From the NCBI GenBank assembly GCA_015207365.1, contig JADEXA010000008.1, positions 1 to 64,000 of the forward strand: a stretch of 64,000 nucleotides of DNA, given 5' to 3'. Positions 31,696-41,510 of this stretch are shown here, piece by piece; the stretch's first letter is position 1, and each line of letters starts with the position of its first letter. Under the pieces are notes generated by a model. That model did no database searches. It worked only from the letters and a program-made list of their open reading frames with translations, and had not been told where the DNA came from. Source of the stretch: Vacuolonema iberomarrocanum LEGE 07170. Lineage in GTDB: Bacteria > Cyanobacteriota > Cyanobacteriia > Elainellales > Elainellaceae. The translations under genes were made by a program, and so were the position numbers.

Positions 31696-33024
31696 ATGAC
31701 GTCTTCTCAACTTTCTGGTAAACATGCGATCGCCATTCGCGGTGCCTTTCTCGATTTGGTTAACGACCCATTTCATGCACCTGAGACGGAGTGTGTTCGC
31801 TATCTACCGGATGGATTACTGGTGGTCGAGGATGGCATCATTCGAGCATTTGGGGCATACCAGGCATTGCAGGAAACCTATGGGCAATGGCCCACGGTTG
31901 AGTATGGCGATCGCCTCATCCTTCCAGGCTTGATCGATTGCCATATCCATTATCCCCAGACCCCGGTTATTGCGTCCTATGGGGCGCAATTGATGGAATG
32001 GCTGGATACGTATACTTTTCCAGCCGAGGGAAAGTTTCATGATGCCGAGTATGCGCGGGCGATCGCCGATTTTTTCCTGGACGAATTGCTGCGGAATGGC
32101 ACAACCACCGCATTGGTGCTCACGACAATCTTTCCTGAGTCGGTAACAGCCTTTTTTGAAGCAGCAGAGCAGCGCAATCTCCGGATGATTGCCGGACAAA
32201 TGTTGATGTCGCGCTATGCCCCCGACTTTTTGATCGATGACCCACACACGGCTGCAGCCCAGACCCGTGAGCAAATTCAGACCTGGCACAACAAAGGGCG
32301 GTTGCGCTACGCGATCACGCCCCGCTTTGCCATCACCTCCACCCCCGAAGAGTTGATGCTGGTCGGAAAGCTGAAAGCCGAATTTCCCGATGTCTATGTT
32401 CACACTCACCTGTCGGAGAATGCCCAGGAAATTGAGTTAACGGCAGAACTTTTTCCGGAATGCAAAGACTACTTGCAGGTATACGAACAGTTTGGATTGG
32501 TCGGCGATCGCTCTATCTTCGCTCATTGCATTCACCTGAGTGAATCGGAACTGGAGCGGATGGCAGCAGCGGGCGGGGCGATCGCTTTCTGCCCAACCTC
32601 CAACTTGTTTTTGGGGAGTGGTTTGTTTCCCCTCGAACGTGCCAAGACCGATATCCGCGTTGGACTCGCAACAGATGTGGGTGGAGGGAGCAGCTTCTCG
32701 ATGTTCTACACCATGACCGAAGCCTACAAAATTGCCCAGCTACAGGGCTATAGCCTCTCCGCCTTCCGCGCCCTTTATCTGGCCACCCTGGGCGCTGCCG
32801 AAACCCTAGATCTCCAAGACACGATCGGTAACTTCGAGGTGGGTAAAGAGGCTGATTTCATCGTGCTCGATCGTCATGCCACCCCTTTGTTGGCGCTGCG
32901 GAATGCTAAACCTTTGCCCCAGACACTGGCTGAGGTAAGCGAACAACTTTTTAGCCTCATGGTGCTCGGAGACGATCGCCTAATCCATGCGACGCATATT
33001 GCCGGTCAACGAGTTGGAATTTGA
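31696..33024 (+). CDS. guaD: Guanine deaminase
   Basis: A 442-residue enzyme from the ATG at 31696; an upstream ATG at 31636 would add 20 unconserved residues. It belongs to the amidohydrolase superfamily and converts guanine to xanthine. Zinc ligands appear in G-L-I-D-C-H-I-H-Y-P-Q, H-T-H-L-S-E-N, F-A-H-C-I-H-L and A-T-D-V-G-G-G. N-L-F-L-G-S-G-L-F-P is typical of GuaD. With the preceding purine permease it forms a guanine uptake and salvage or nitrogen-scavenging pair. Confidence 0.94.
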   Translation: MTSSQLSGKHAIAIRGAFLDLVNDPFHAPETECVRYLPDGLLVVEDGIIRAFGAYQALQETYGQWPTVEYGDRLILPGLIDCHIHYPQTPVIASYGAQLMEWLDTYTFPAEGKFHDAEYARAIADFFLDELLRNGTTTALVLTTIFPESVTAFFEAAEQRNLRMIAGQMLMSRYAPDFLIDDPHTAAAQTREQIQTWHNKGRLRYAITPRFAITSTPEELMLVGKLKAEFPDVYVHTHLSENAQEIELTAELFPECKDYLQVYEQFGLVGDRSIFAHCIHLSESELERMAAAGGAIAFCPTSNLFLGSGLFPLERAKTDIRVGLATDVGGGSSFSMFYTMTEAYKIAQLQGYSLSAFRALYLATLGAAETLDLQDTIGNFEVGKEADFIVLDRHATPLLALRNAKPLPQTLAEVSEQLFSLMVLGDDRLIHATHIAGQRVGI

Positions 33025-33913
33025 AGCACGGAAACGAAGGAGAAGCTCTGTCTGTGGTTTCTGAGTCGTTGTTGCATGGGGTCCCAAGTGGCAGGAGCGC
33101 ATCAAAGGCTAGGAAAAGAGTCGTGCGATGCGTCGATCTTGTTCCCCAGAACGGACATCGTTGCTCATGATTGGCTAAAGCTTTCACCAAGGAGTAGCTA
33201 CAACATCCCATGCGCTTTTTCCAGAAACGAACATGTTTTTTTTGCTGTCTTGAAAATGATGAATGCTTCGTACCTTTATTGAGTAGAGTCTCAGATTTCT
33301 TACTTCTGCCAAAAGGATTTCAGAGGCACATTTTGAATAATGCCTCGAAAGTACTTGATACTTCTACTTCGGCTAATTTTCGATGATGAATTGGTTGGCT
33401 GCAATAAGTAGACATTGCTTGTCTCAACCGTACAAATCAATGCATCAATGAATGGATGTCTGCGTATTTCATGTATTGTTTTAGACGACGAAAAAGTAAG
33501 CTACTAAAGTTCATGATTAACATTTTATGGATGGCTTGTGACCTGCTTGATTTAGAGAATCCGCAATAAATTAAACGGGAACAAACGAGTAGGAGGTGCG
33601 TCAGCGAGGGAGAGATGCGTCAGTTTGCATCATGTGTGGACAACCTAGACGCGGCTGTGTAAGATTGAGGCGAGCTGACGTTTTTATACAGTTAAATAGT
33701 TCTGTGCAGCTCAAGAGATTCAATGTTTCTAGAAGCTCAAAGCCCCTTCTTTTTGTCTTTTGTCGTTGCCCCCAATTTCTTGCTTCCCTGTCCCGATGGC
33801 AGCCAATTTCAATTATTGTGCTATCGCCATACTCATAAATTTTCTGTGCCTAATAATTCCGGATTTGTGAGTTTGACTCGGTTAACGTCAATAGTTACGA
33901 AGTGAGGTCGAAG
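33025..33913. other. 889-base intergenic region before the exopolysaccharide locus
   Basis: No convincing gene on either strand. The sequence is AT-richer than the flanking coding regions and has no strong palindrome. A purine-rich AGTAGGAGGTGCG near 33589 looks like a ribosome site but is followed only by a short frame. It presumably contains the promoter and a long leader for the Wzc-like gene. Confidence 0.5.
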
Positions 33914-36115
33914 ATGAGTGAGCGAGTACCAGAATTATCACGCTCTTCGTCAGAATATATCGAAGAGATTGATTTTCAAAAATATTGGCTCGTTCTGAAA
34001 CGCCGCTGGCTACCCGCTGGCATAACGTTTGGGACAGTGGTAGGACTAGCTGTTTTAGCTGCCACCACAGAAGACTCTGTTTACGAAGCAGAAGGACGAG
34101 TTCAGTTTAGAAATGACCGTGCACCTGCCCTGACAGGTTTAGAGGATGATTTGGGTCAGGTAGAAGTTTTAAACTTCCAGGCTGAACCCCTCGAAACCCA
34201 GTCCGAAATTGTTCGCTCACGCTCCATCATGGAGACGGTTATTACACGATTAGACTTGCGAACAGCTGACGGGGAACCTCTCTCACCTAGCCTTTTGGTC
34301 AACGCTGTCGATGTTGATCCGGTACCGGGGACGGAAATCCTCAGCATTTCCTTCGCATCGGACGATCCGGAAGAGGCCGCAGCCATTGTCAATGAGGTGA
34401 TTGCTGCTTACCAGGCGCAGAACATTGCGAGCAATCGCCAAGAAGCCGCATCGGCTCTAGAGTTTATTGGGAACCAACTGCCGACAACGGAGGATAATCT
34501 TCGGAGGGCAGAGGAAGAACTCCAGGCATTCAAAGAAGAGAATGATGTCATTTCTCTCGAAGACGAAGCGTCGAGTTCGGTGGAAGTGCTCTCTGCGTTT
34601 GACCGGGATATGACCCAGTTGCAATCACAGTTGGCCGAGGTCAATGCCCAGGTCGGTGAAATTCAACAACGACTTTCCATCAGCTCGGATGACGCGATCG
34701 CCCTCAGCTCTGTCAACCAATCGGAGGGTGTACAGTCAGCGTTGGAAGAATTGCAAACTGCACAAGCCGAGCTAGCCTCCCAGCAGTCTCGTTATCGTGA
34801 CGGACATCCAGCCATTGATGAGTTAGAGCTGCGAGAGTCGCAACTCGAATCCTTACTACAAAATCGCATTGCAACAGTATTAGAGAGGCAGAATCGCTCT
34901 GCTTCGTCGATTTCCCCCGGTGATTTGCAACTCGGTGAGCTACGGCAAACCTTGATTGCTGAATTAGCCAATCTGGAGGTTATGCGAACGGGGTTGGCCG
35001 ATCGGATGACACAGCTAGCTCAATCGCGAGCAAGCTATATCGGGCGGGCTAGCAACTTACCAAGATTGGAAAGACAACAGCGGGAACTGGAGCGTACGCT
35101 AGAGGCCTATCGACTGACCCACGAAACACTGTTGACCCAGCAGCAAGAGACTCGTGTCATCGAGAATCAGACTGTTGGTAATGTGCGAGTAGTTTCCTTG
35201 GCAGAAGTTCCCAATTCTCCGATGGGCTCCAACAGTCGGTTGTTTGTAGTCGCTGGGGGCTTTGCTGGAATTTTGCTCGCCATCACCGTGGCCTTCCTGC
35301 TGGATCTGCTGGATAACTCCGTGAAAACGGTTAAAGAAGCCAGAGAACTGTTGGGCTACACGTTGCTGGGCATTATCCCCAAGGTGGAAGATTCGCCATC
35401 GCGAATGACCGATCCTAGCTATCCGCGCTTGCTCGTGCATCAGACCGATCAATTCAGGGCGCGAGAAGCTTATCAAATGCTGCAGGCCAATCTCAAGTTT
35501 CTGCAATCGGATGAAGAGCTCAAAACCTATGTAGTTACGAGCTCGGCGATTGGAGAAGGCAAATCAGAGGTCTGTGCGAATCTCGCTGCGGTATTAGCAC
35601 AGGTTGGCAAACGCGTGCTGGTGGTCGATGCGGATATGCGCTACCCACGCCAGCACCATGCGATGGATGTGATGAATAGCCTGGGGTTAAGCCATGTCAT
35701 TGCCGGTCAGGCACGGGTAGATTCGGCTATCCGCCCCGTCATGAAGAATCTGGATATTCTAACGGCTGGTGTTGTTCCTCCCAATCCCATTGCACTGCTG
35801 GATTCAAAACGAATGGAAGCGTTGTTGCAGTCGTTTGCGCGCCAATATGACGCTGTGATTGTGGATGCGCCTCCCCTGGTGGGGTATGCGGATGCTTCGA
35901 TCCTGTCCAAAATGGCCGATGGGTTGATTTTCGTTGTGCGCCCAGGCTCTGTTACCTACGAGCAAGGCCGCGCGGCAAAGGAAATCATCGAGCGATCGAA
36001 CCAGCGTGTCCTAGGCATGGTCGTCAATGGCGTGAGTACAAAGAGCGAACCGGGCAGCCGTTTTTCCGAGATGGCGGTTCGTACCCCTGCCCCAGTCAGC
36101 CTACCCGCCGGATAA
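33914..36115 (+). CDS. Wzc-like polysaccharide co-polymerase / BY-kinase-type protein
   Basis: From the ATG 33914 the protein has 733 residues (a GTG at 33902 adds four). It has an N-terminal Wzz domain with a first membrane helix near 35-55, a long coiled-coil periplasmic region (about 160-430) and a second helix near 440-465. The cytoplasmic ATPase domain has Walker A S-A-I-G-E-G-K-S-E (Lys550), Walker A' V-L-V-V-D-A-D-M-R and Walker B V-I-V-D-A-P-P. It should control polymer length and export. The C-terminal tail has no tyrosine cluster, which BY-kinases normally autophosphorylate. First gene of the exopolysaccharide locus. Confidence 0.9.
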   Translation: MSERVPELSRSSSEYIEEIDFQKYWLVLKRRWLPAGITFGTVVGLAVLAATTEDSVYEAEGRVQFRNDRAPALTGLEDDLGQVEVLNFQAEPLETQSEIVRSRSIMETVITRLDLRTADGEPLSPSLLVNAVDVDPVPGTEILSISFASDDPEEAAAIVNEVIAAYQAQNIASNRQEAASALEFIGNQLPTTEDNLRRAEEELQAFKEENDVISLEDEASSSVEVLSAFDRDMTQLQSQLAEVNAQVGEIQQRLSISSDDAIALSSVNQSEGVQSALEELQTAQAELASQQSRYRDGHPAIDELELRESQLESLLQNRIATVLERQNRSASSISPGDLQLGELRQTLIAELANLEVMRTGLADRMTQLAQSRASYIGRASNLPRLERQQRELERTLEAYRLTHETLLTQQQETRVIENQTVGNVRVVSLAEVPNSPMGSNSRLFVVAGGFAGILLAITVAFLLDLLDNSVKTVKEARELLGYTLLGIIPKVEDSPSRMTDPSYPRLLVHQTDQFRAREAYQMLQANLKFLQSDEELKTYVVTSSAIGEGKSEVCANLAAVLAQVGKRVLVVDADMRYPRQHHAMDVMNSLGLSHVIAGQARVDSAIRPVMKNLDILTAGVVPPNPIALLDSKRMEALLQSFARQYDAVIVDAPPLVGYADASILSKMADGLIFVVRPGSVTYEQGRAAKEIIERSNQRVLGMVVNGVSTKSEPGSRFSEMAVRTPAPVSLPAG

Positions 36116-36328
36116 ACACCAAACTCTGCTTTCCCCCCTTCTGTGTGTCCTGAGAACGAGGTAAAGACCTCACGAACATGACTTGTAAACCAGCGCGCGA
36201 AACCAAATTCGGACTGAAGTGATATTGCCCCCTGATGAATTTCAGGTTTTTAGAGGGTCCCAACAATTAGTCCTGAGTAAGACAGGAGTCGCATCTCCCT
36301 TTACTCATCTATCTGACGGTAAGTTTTC

Positions 36329-37396
36329 ATGATCTTCTTGACAAAGTCACTCCTTCAGTTGCGGTTCCGCTATTGGATGGCATTGCCAATGGCTCTGGGT
36401 TGTTGCCTCCCGGCTATCCCAGGGCTGGCTCAGGAGCGCCCTGTCTCGGTTGCCTCCGCTGAATTTACAGACGCCCGCTACATCCTGGAACCCGGCGACG
36501 AACTTTCGATTACCGTTTACGGGTATGAAGAATACACTGGGATGTATCCCGTTCGTCCAGATGGAACGATTACGCTACCGGTGATTGGTACGGTAACGGC
36601 ATCGGGTCATACCCTGGAATCCTTGACGCAGGAACTGAGCGACCAACTGAATGTCTATCTAGTCAATCCGTCAGTTGCGGTTGATTTGTCCGCTCAGCGT
36701 CCGATCAACGTCCTCATTTCTGGGGAAGTGTATCGGCCAGGGCCTGTCCAACTCAATATCGAAGAAACGAGTCCCAGCTTGCTAAATGCCATTTCAGAAG
36801 TTGGGGGAATTACGCGGCGAGCCGACATTCGAGAGATTACCGTGCGGCGACCGCTGCCAAATGGAGAGGTCTCAACCATGACGCTCGATCTGTGGGAAGC
36901 GCTCTGGCAGGCAAACGATAACCCTGACGAAGGCGAACCCTCTCCTCATCCCATCGGCGACCTTGTGCTGCGAGACGATGATGAAATTATTGTGCCGCAG
37001 CTTGACCCCAACGATGAATCGATCGATCGGCGGTTGGTGTCTCAGTCAACCCTGGCTCCAGATGTTGTCAGGGTACGGGTTGTCGGCGAGGTGACGCGCC
37101 CTGGAGAAATTGAAGCGACCCCCAACAGCTCTCTTTCCAGTGCGATCGCCATTGCCGGAGGGCCAACGAATGATGCCGCGTTGAGCCGTGTCGAGTTTGT
37201 CCGATTGACCGAGGAAGGTGCAATTGAACGCCAGGAAATTGATTTGCGAGATTTGAACGATGAGATTCAGGTGCAAGATGGCGATGTTGTCATCGTGCCG
37301 CGTCTCGATTCTGCGTCCGTCCTCGATTGGGCGGGGCGAGTTCTGAGTCCGTTCAGCTCTCTATTAGGCATCATCGAGCGTATCCTACGTTTTTAA
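36329..37396 (+). CDS. Wza-like polysaccharide export protein (SLBB)
   Basis: A 355-residue protein with a signal peptide (hydrophobic about 16-34, cleavage after G-L-A). A poly-export domain follows (Y-I-L-E-P-G-D-E-L-S-I-T-V and V-R-P-D-G-T-I-T-L-P-V-I-G), then two SLBB domains (I-S-G-E-V-Y-R-P-G-P-V and V-V-G-E-V-T-R-P-G-E-I). No lipobox cysteine is present at the expected place, unlike E. coli Wza. It probably forms the outer-membrane export channel together with the Wzc-like protein. Confidence 0.92.
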   Translation: MIFLTKSLLQLRFRYWMALPMALGCCLPAIPGLAQERPVSVASAEFTDARYILEPGDELSITVYGYEEYTGMYPVRPDGTITLPVIGTVTASGHTLESLTQELSDQLNVYLVNPSVAVDLSAQRPINVLISGEVYRPGPVQLNIEETSPSLLNAISEVGGITRRADIREITVRRPLPNGEVSTMTLDLWEALWQANDNPDEGEPSPHPIGDLVLRDDDEIIVPQLDPNDESIDRRLVSQSTLAPDVVRVRVVGEVTRPGEIEATPNSSLSSAIAIAGGPTNDAALSRVEFVRLTEEGAIERQEIDLRDLNDEIQVQDGDVVIVPRLDSASVLDWAGRVLSPFSSLLGIIERILRF

Positions 37397-38167
37397 TGCC
37401 ATCTATTGGTCCAGTCGTCTGTGGGTCAAACTGTCTGCTAGTCAAACAGCCAGCCATTCAAATAATGGTCATCCGCCAGTCATAGTATCGCGAGCTGCTG
37501 TACCTGGCGACCCAATGCCAGTCTCATAGGTTTGGTGCGTTACGCTGCCCTAAAACGCATCAAACCCAGCCCCCATCCCTTGGAGAACAAGCGTTTAGCA
37601 TTGTGGATTTAGAGTTATTGATGGTGTCCTCTAGATCTTCTCTGTCACGATTTTGGGACATAGGTTTTTGTTCTGATTGTTCTTAGCCCCTATCAGCATC
37701 TATCAAAATACTGGAATCTGTTTCAATGATGGGTTTTGATGGAGGCGATCGCAAAAATTATGTCGAGCTTATTTGCGAAGCTAGTTTTGACAATGTGGTG
37801 CGCAGAAAAGTAACGTTTCTCGGAGATTTTTGAGTACTGTTTTGTCAATCGGTACTAGAATTGCAAATAGTCAAATCGGAGAGATTAGCGATCGTGCCGC
37901 ATAAATTTTGTAGTGAATAATACAAACAAACATTATTCGCGTCGCTGCAAATATCTTCGAGAGAACATGAGAGAACAGTGCTGATTTTTACAGATGTCTG
38001 ATGTTTGCTAAAGCACTTTAGACCTAGCATCATGTATGTCTCTGATGCAGTCTGAATGCTCTAACTATAGATGCTGTGTCCGCATCACGAATAGCGATTC
38101 GGTTCTCAAAAAAAGCTGACTTTTTATACTGCTGCATTTCTCAAATTCTATTAACTTTGGCTAAAGT
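37397..38167. other. AT-rich intergenic region
   Basis: No gene evident. One GCGATCGC at about 37745. It forms the left part of a 1.7-kb non-coding stretch in the middle of the exopolysaccharide locus. Confidence 0.5.
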
Positions 38168-38430
38168 TATTCCTGATGAGAGAATGTGATACCGAAGTAA
38201 TATAAAGAGTTATCTCTACAAGTCCTAGGCGAAATTATCTGACTTCCTTCTAAGTATTCCTGTTCTGATCGCTATACGTTTGCGTTCTCCTAATCTTGCT
38301 ATCAACTGAATAAGCTCCAATGCACTTGGAGCTCTCTATTCTCTGGAGTTTGGGCTTCGATGGTCGCTTGATCTCAGTCCCTCCATGCCATCTTTTTGCG
38401 CCAAAGTTGTCTTTGCCCGCAGAAAGTTAA
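38168..38430 (+). promoter_or_regulatory. Duplicated leader, copy 1 (decayed)
   Basis: Shares order and sequence with 38864-39126: TTATTCCTGATGA, GAAGTAATATAAAGAGT, TGAATAAGCTC, a hairpin at 38314-38332 (GCTCCAA-TGCAC-TTGGAGC), then GGGCTTCGATGGTC and GATCTCAGTCCCTCCA. It leads into the broken gene copy at 38431. Confidence 0.75.
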
Positions 38431-38555
38431 ATGACAGGATAGGTGTGACCAAAATTGGAAGCGTTCAAAGTCATGGATGATGCTTACCCAAGCCGTCATC
38501 CAGGCATCAATGATAGTTGCGTAGACTTGAGTCAGATATATTCACTACTCACTGA
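38431..38555 (+). pseudogene. Broken 5' copy of the 39127 gene
   Basis: Nucleotide similarity to the start of the gene at 39127 is clear: GTGTGACCAAAATTGGAAGC here against GCGTGACCGAAATCGGAAGC there, and CATCAATG with TTGC and TATTCACT further on. A roughly 19-base insertion and stops in the aligned frame destroy coding. Only the first quarter of the gene is recognisable. Confidence 0.75.
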
Positions 38556-38863
38556 CAATGCAGCCGAAAAATATTAGAGCATGGGCTTAAGAATGCAACC
38601 AATTACAACTTTGTTTTCTATTGGAAGAATGATTGGAAACCTTTTAGGGCGATCAGAGTCAGTGGTAAAAGCCCCTTGCCAATTGTTCTATAGGTTTGTT
38701 AATTTAGTTCCGAATTACAGCCCCTCAAAATTGTCTGGCGCAACCTGAATGACGAGATGACGGATGACATATCCATACTGTTGATGGTTGCAAAATTTGT
38801 GAGAAGGAATAGCCTTACTTTTGCTATATCCACTCAATAATGCCAGTGATTTATATCGGAATT
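38556..38863. other. Intergenic, no gene evident
   Basis: AT-rich sequence between the decayed copy and the active-looking leader. I see no gene, hairpin or repeat of note. Confidence 0.5.
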
Positions 38864-39126
38864 ACTCCTGATGAATCAGCGTGAGATAGAAGTAATACAA
38901 AGAGTATTTTCCGTGCACCCAGGCAAGTCTTTTTAACTTTTCTAAAGGTTTTTTGAACCTGGCTTCTACAGGTTTGTGTTTCCCTCATTTTTCTGGTAAT
39001 TGAATAAGCTCTAACGTATTTAGAGTCTTTATTTTTTTGGAGCTCGGGCTTCGATGGTCTTTATGATCTCAGTCCCTCCACCTCAGCCTGCTGATCGGAG
39101 GCTGCCTTTGTCTACGGGAGGTCAAA
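38864..39126 (+). promoter_or_regulatory. Leader of the 39127 gene with conserved hairpin
   Basis: Contains GAAGTAATACAAAGAGT, TGAATAAGCTC and a hairpin at 39008-39026, GCTCTAA-CGTAT-TTAGAGT. Compared with copy 1, one stem pair changes from C-G to T-A on both sides, and the terminal pair from G-C to G-T, so pairing is kept. GGCTTCGATGGTC and GATCTCAGTCCCTCCA follow in both copies. Conservation of a structured leader suggests an RNA-level control element; mechanism unknown. Confidence 0.6.
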
Positions 39127-39555
39127 ATGCAGAGAAGGCGTGACCGAAATCGGAAGCGGTCAAAACGACGGGCGATTTATTGTCCAACGCATCAATGTTA
39201 TTTGCATAGCGTCAGTCGAAAATATCCACTGTTCGCCGATCGCCCAGGACAACTCCAACAACGAGGCGTTAGCCGCAAGAACGCGCTCATGCTAACGGCG
39301 AATTACAATGCTGTTTCGTTACCAGGGGAATGGTTAGAAGCTTTCTGGTGCGACCAATGCCAAGAAACCATCTGGTATCACGTCCAGAAAATCAGCGATC
39401 GCTCTTATCAAGTGAAGCCGGTTCCACAAGACCTGTGGCAACAGGTCTACAACGTCATTCAACCCTCTGGCAACCCCTCCGTTGGGGAATTTACCCGTCG
39501 CCAGTCGCGGATGGTGGGCTTCAGAGGCGCCAAAGATTTTACGTTCATCCGTTGA
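39127..39555 (+). CDS. Conserved small protein with two CxxC-like motifs
   Basis: A 142-residue basic protein. R/K-rich residues 2-15 precede C-P-T-H-Q-C near 19-24. W-C-D-Q-C-Q-E-T-I-W-Y near 76-86 provides a second cysteine pair, so a zinc-ribbon-like fold is plausible. The C-terminal half is basic with F-T-R-R-Q-S-R. The basic N-terminus and zinc site could bind nucleic acid, but no function is established. It is preceded by a structured leader and followed 40 bases later by the ABC transporter gene of the exopolysaccharide locus. Confidence 0.75.
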   Translation: MQRRRDRNRKRSKRRAIYCPTHQCYLHSVSRKYPLFADRPGQLQQRGVSRKNALMLTANYNAVSLPGEWLEAFWCDQCQETIWYHVQKISDRSYQVKPVPQDLWQQVYNVIQPSGNPSVGEFTRRQSRMVGFRGAKDFTFIR

Positions 39556-39595
39556 TAGCAGCCGTTGACCCTATACAAACGATCTGACGCATTCC

Positions 39596-41422
39596 ATGAA
39601 ACAGCTCAACAAGCGTAAGCGGCAAAACTCTTTAATCCACAACATCTGGCAATTGCTGGGCTACATGGGCCATCGCAAGCGTCAGCTGAGCGTTCTCATT
39701 GTGCTGATGGTTTTGTCGGCATTCAGCGAAGTCGTTAGCCTCGGAACGCTTCTCCCCTTTTTGAGCACCCTGAGTGATCCGCAAGAGCTTTTGTCCTCTG
39801 CTCAATGGCAACCGGTTCTGGAATGGTTGCAGATCACGTCGCCTTCACAGCTCATTACAACGCTATCAATTGCCTTCATTACAACCATTGCCTTCACAAG
39901 CGTGATTCGCCTGGTGACCTTAAAGGCGAGAATCAACCTCTCAGCCGCGATTGGCAGCGATATTAGTGCTCAAATTTATCAGAAAACATTAAATCAGCCC
40001 TATCAGTTTCATCTCTGTCACAACAGTAGTGACTTGATGCAAACGTTGGTGGACGATACGAATCGTTTGATGACGTTTATATTGATGCCAATACTGGCGG
40101 TGTTTACCGAAAGTGTGTTGGCCATTTCGTTGATTGGGGCGTTGGTACTGATTGATGCGCAAATTGCCCTATCCGCTGCGATAGTGCTGGGTGGCAGTTA
40201 TACGCTGATTTATCGAATGCGCCAGAACCTGCTCAAGCAAAATAGCAAGATTGTTACCTTGGCAGGGCAGCGTAAAATCAAAGCGGTTCAGGAGGGCATT
40301 GGCAGTATCCGAGATGTGATTGTCGCCAATTCCCATGAGTTTTTCCAAGGTGCCTATCAAGAGGCCGAGCTTAGCTTTAAGCGCGGGCAAGCAAAGAATG
40401 CGTATATTGCCCAGTCGCCTCGATTCATCCTTGATGGCATCACGATGGGAGGAATTGCCTTGTTGGCACTGATGCTGGGGCGTAATGGCGACTTTAGCCA
40501 AGCGGTTCCCATTCTAGGGAGCTTGGCTCTGGGCGCAAAACGATTATTACCGTCCCTGCAAGGAGTATTCACAGGGCTGGCGCAAATTCAAGGTGCGAGT
40601 TCATCACTCGATCGCATCCTCATTGCGCTGAGCCGTCCGGTCGATCCGCTGCTGCTCCTGCCCAAGACGAAGGGCTTTCTGCCTCTGCGAAAAGAGCTGA
40701 GGCTTGAGAATATCTGGTTCCGCTACAGCGAAGCCGACGAATGGACGTTGAAAAATCTCAATTTGAGTATTGAGGCGAAAACAACGGTCGCGTTTGTGGG
40801 TAGCACGGGCAGTGGGAAAAGTACAACGGCCGATTTAATCCTGGGTTTGCTCAAACCCCAACTAGGTTTAGTTTGGGTCGATGGCCAACCGTTGAAAGGT
40901 GAAAAGCTCAAGCAATGGCAGCAGGGCATTGCCCATGTGCCCCAAAGCATTTTTCTGACCGATGCGTCGATCGCTGAAAACATCGCCTTTGCCGTTCCAA
41001 AAGATCAGATCGATTTTGGGCAGGTGCGCAAGGCCGCAAGGCTCGCGCAAATTGATGACTATATTGAGAGCTTGCCAGCCGGGTATGACACCTATGTTGG
41101 CGAGCGTGGCGTTCGGCTTTCGGGTGGGCAGCGGCAGCGAATTGGAATTGCCAGGGCGCTGTATGGCCAAGCCTCGCTGATCGTGTTTGATGAAGCAACC
41201 AGTGCGCTGGATAACTCGACCGAAAAGGAGGTCATGGATGCCATTAATGCACTTAGCCATCAATACACGGTCATTCTGATTGCTCACCGACTGAGCACCG
41301 TTGAAAAATGCGACAAGATCTTTGAATTGAATGAAGGTTCGCTGATTGCTCAAGGAACATTTGAACGGCTTTCGGAGGAAAGCCCCAGCTTTCGGGTAAT
41401 GGCGCAACAAGCGAAAAACTAG
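39596..41422 (+). CDS. MsbA/PglK-like ABC transporter (exporter half-molecule)
   Basis: A 608-residue fused permease-ATPase. Six membrane helices lie in 1-320. The ATPase has Walker A G-S-T-G-S-G-K-S-T near 401-409, signature L-S-G-G-Q-R-Q-R near 509 and Walker B L-I-V-F-D-E-A-T-S-A. The helix-2 segment V-V-S-L-G-T-L-L-P-F-L is of the kind seen in oligosaccharide-lipid flippases such as PglK/WlaB. With no Wzx-type flippase in the locus, it is the best candidate for moving the lipid-linked repeat unit across the membrane. Confidence 0.87.
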   Translation: MKQLNKRKRQNSLIHNIWQLLGYMGHRKRQLSVLIVLMVLSAFSEVVSLGTLLPFLSTLSDPQELLSSAQWQPVLEWLQITSPSQLITTLSIAFITTIAFTSVIRLVTLKARINLSAAIGSDISAQIYQKTLNQPYQFHLCHNSSDLMQTLVDDTNRLMTFILMPILAVFTESVLAISLIGALVLIDAQIALSAAIVLGGSYTLIYRMRQNLLKQNSKIVTLAGQRKIKAVQEGIGSIRDVIVANSHEFFQGAYQEAELSFKRGQAKNAYIAQSPRFILDGITMGGIALLALMLGRNGDFSQAVPILGSLALGAKRLLPSLQGVFTGLAQIQGASSSLDRILIALSRPVDPLLLLPKTKGFLPLRKELRLENIWFRYSEADEWTLKNLNLSIEAKTTVAFVGSTGSGKSTTADLILGLLKPQLGLVWVDGQPLKGEKLKQWQQGIAHVPQSIFLTDASIAENIAFAVPKDQIDFGQVRKAARLAQIDDYIESLPAGYDTYVGERGVRLSGGQRQRIGIARALYGQASLIVFDEATSALDNSTEKEVMDAINALSHQYTVILIAHRLSTVEKCDKIFELNEGSLIAQGTFERLSEESPSFRVMAQQAKN

Positions 41423-41510
41423 CTGATGCTTGCTCTGACTTGTCTTGTCTAGAGCACAACTTTGTCCCAGGATGACCCCTTCAATGTCAAATACGTGAAG
41501 GCCATTTCTG

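Noticed and set aside
33076..33905. Short plus-strand frames upstream of the Wzc-like gene
   Set aside because: Composition and lack of conserved features suggest a non-coding leader; AGGAGG-like sequence alone is insufficient.
36329..37396. Lipoprotein nature of the Wza-like protein
   Set aside because: The hydrophobic N-terminus has cysteines (C-C-L-P) but not in a good lipobox at the predicted cleavage point, so a normal signal peptide is the safer call.
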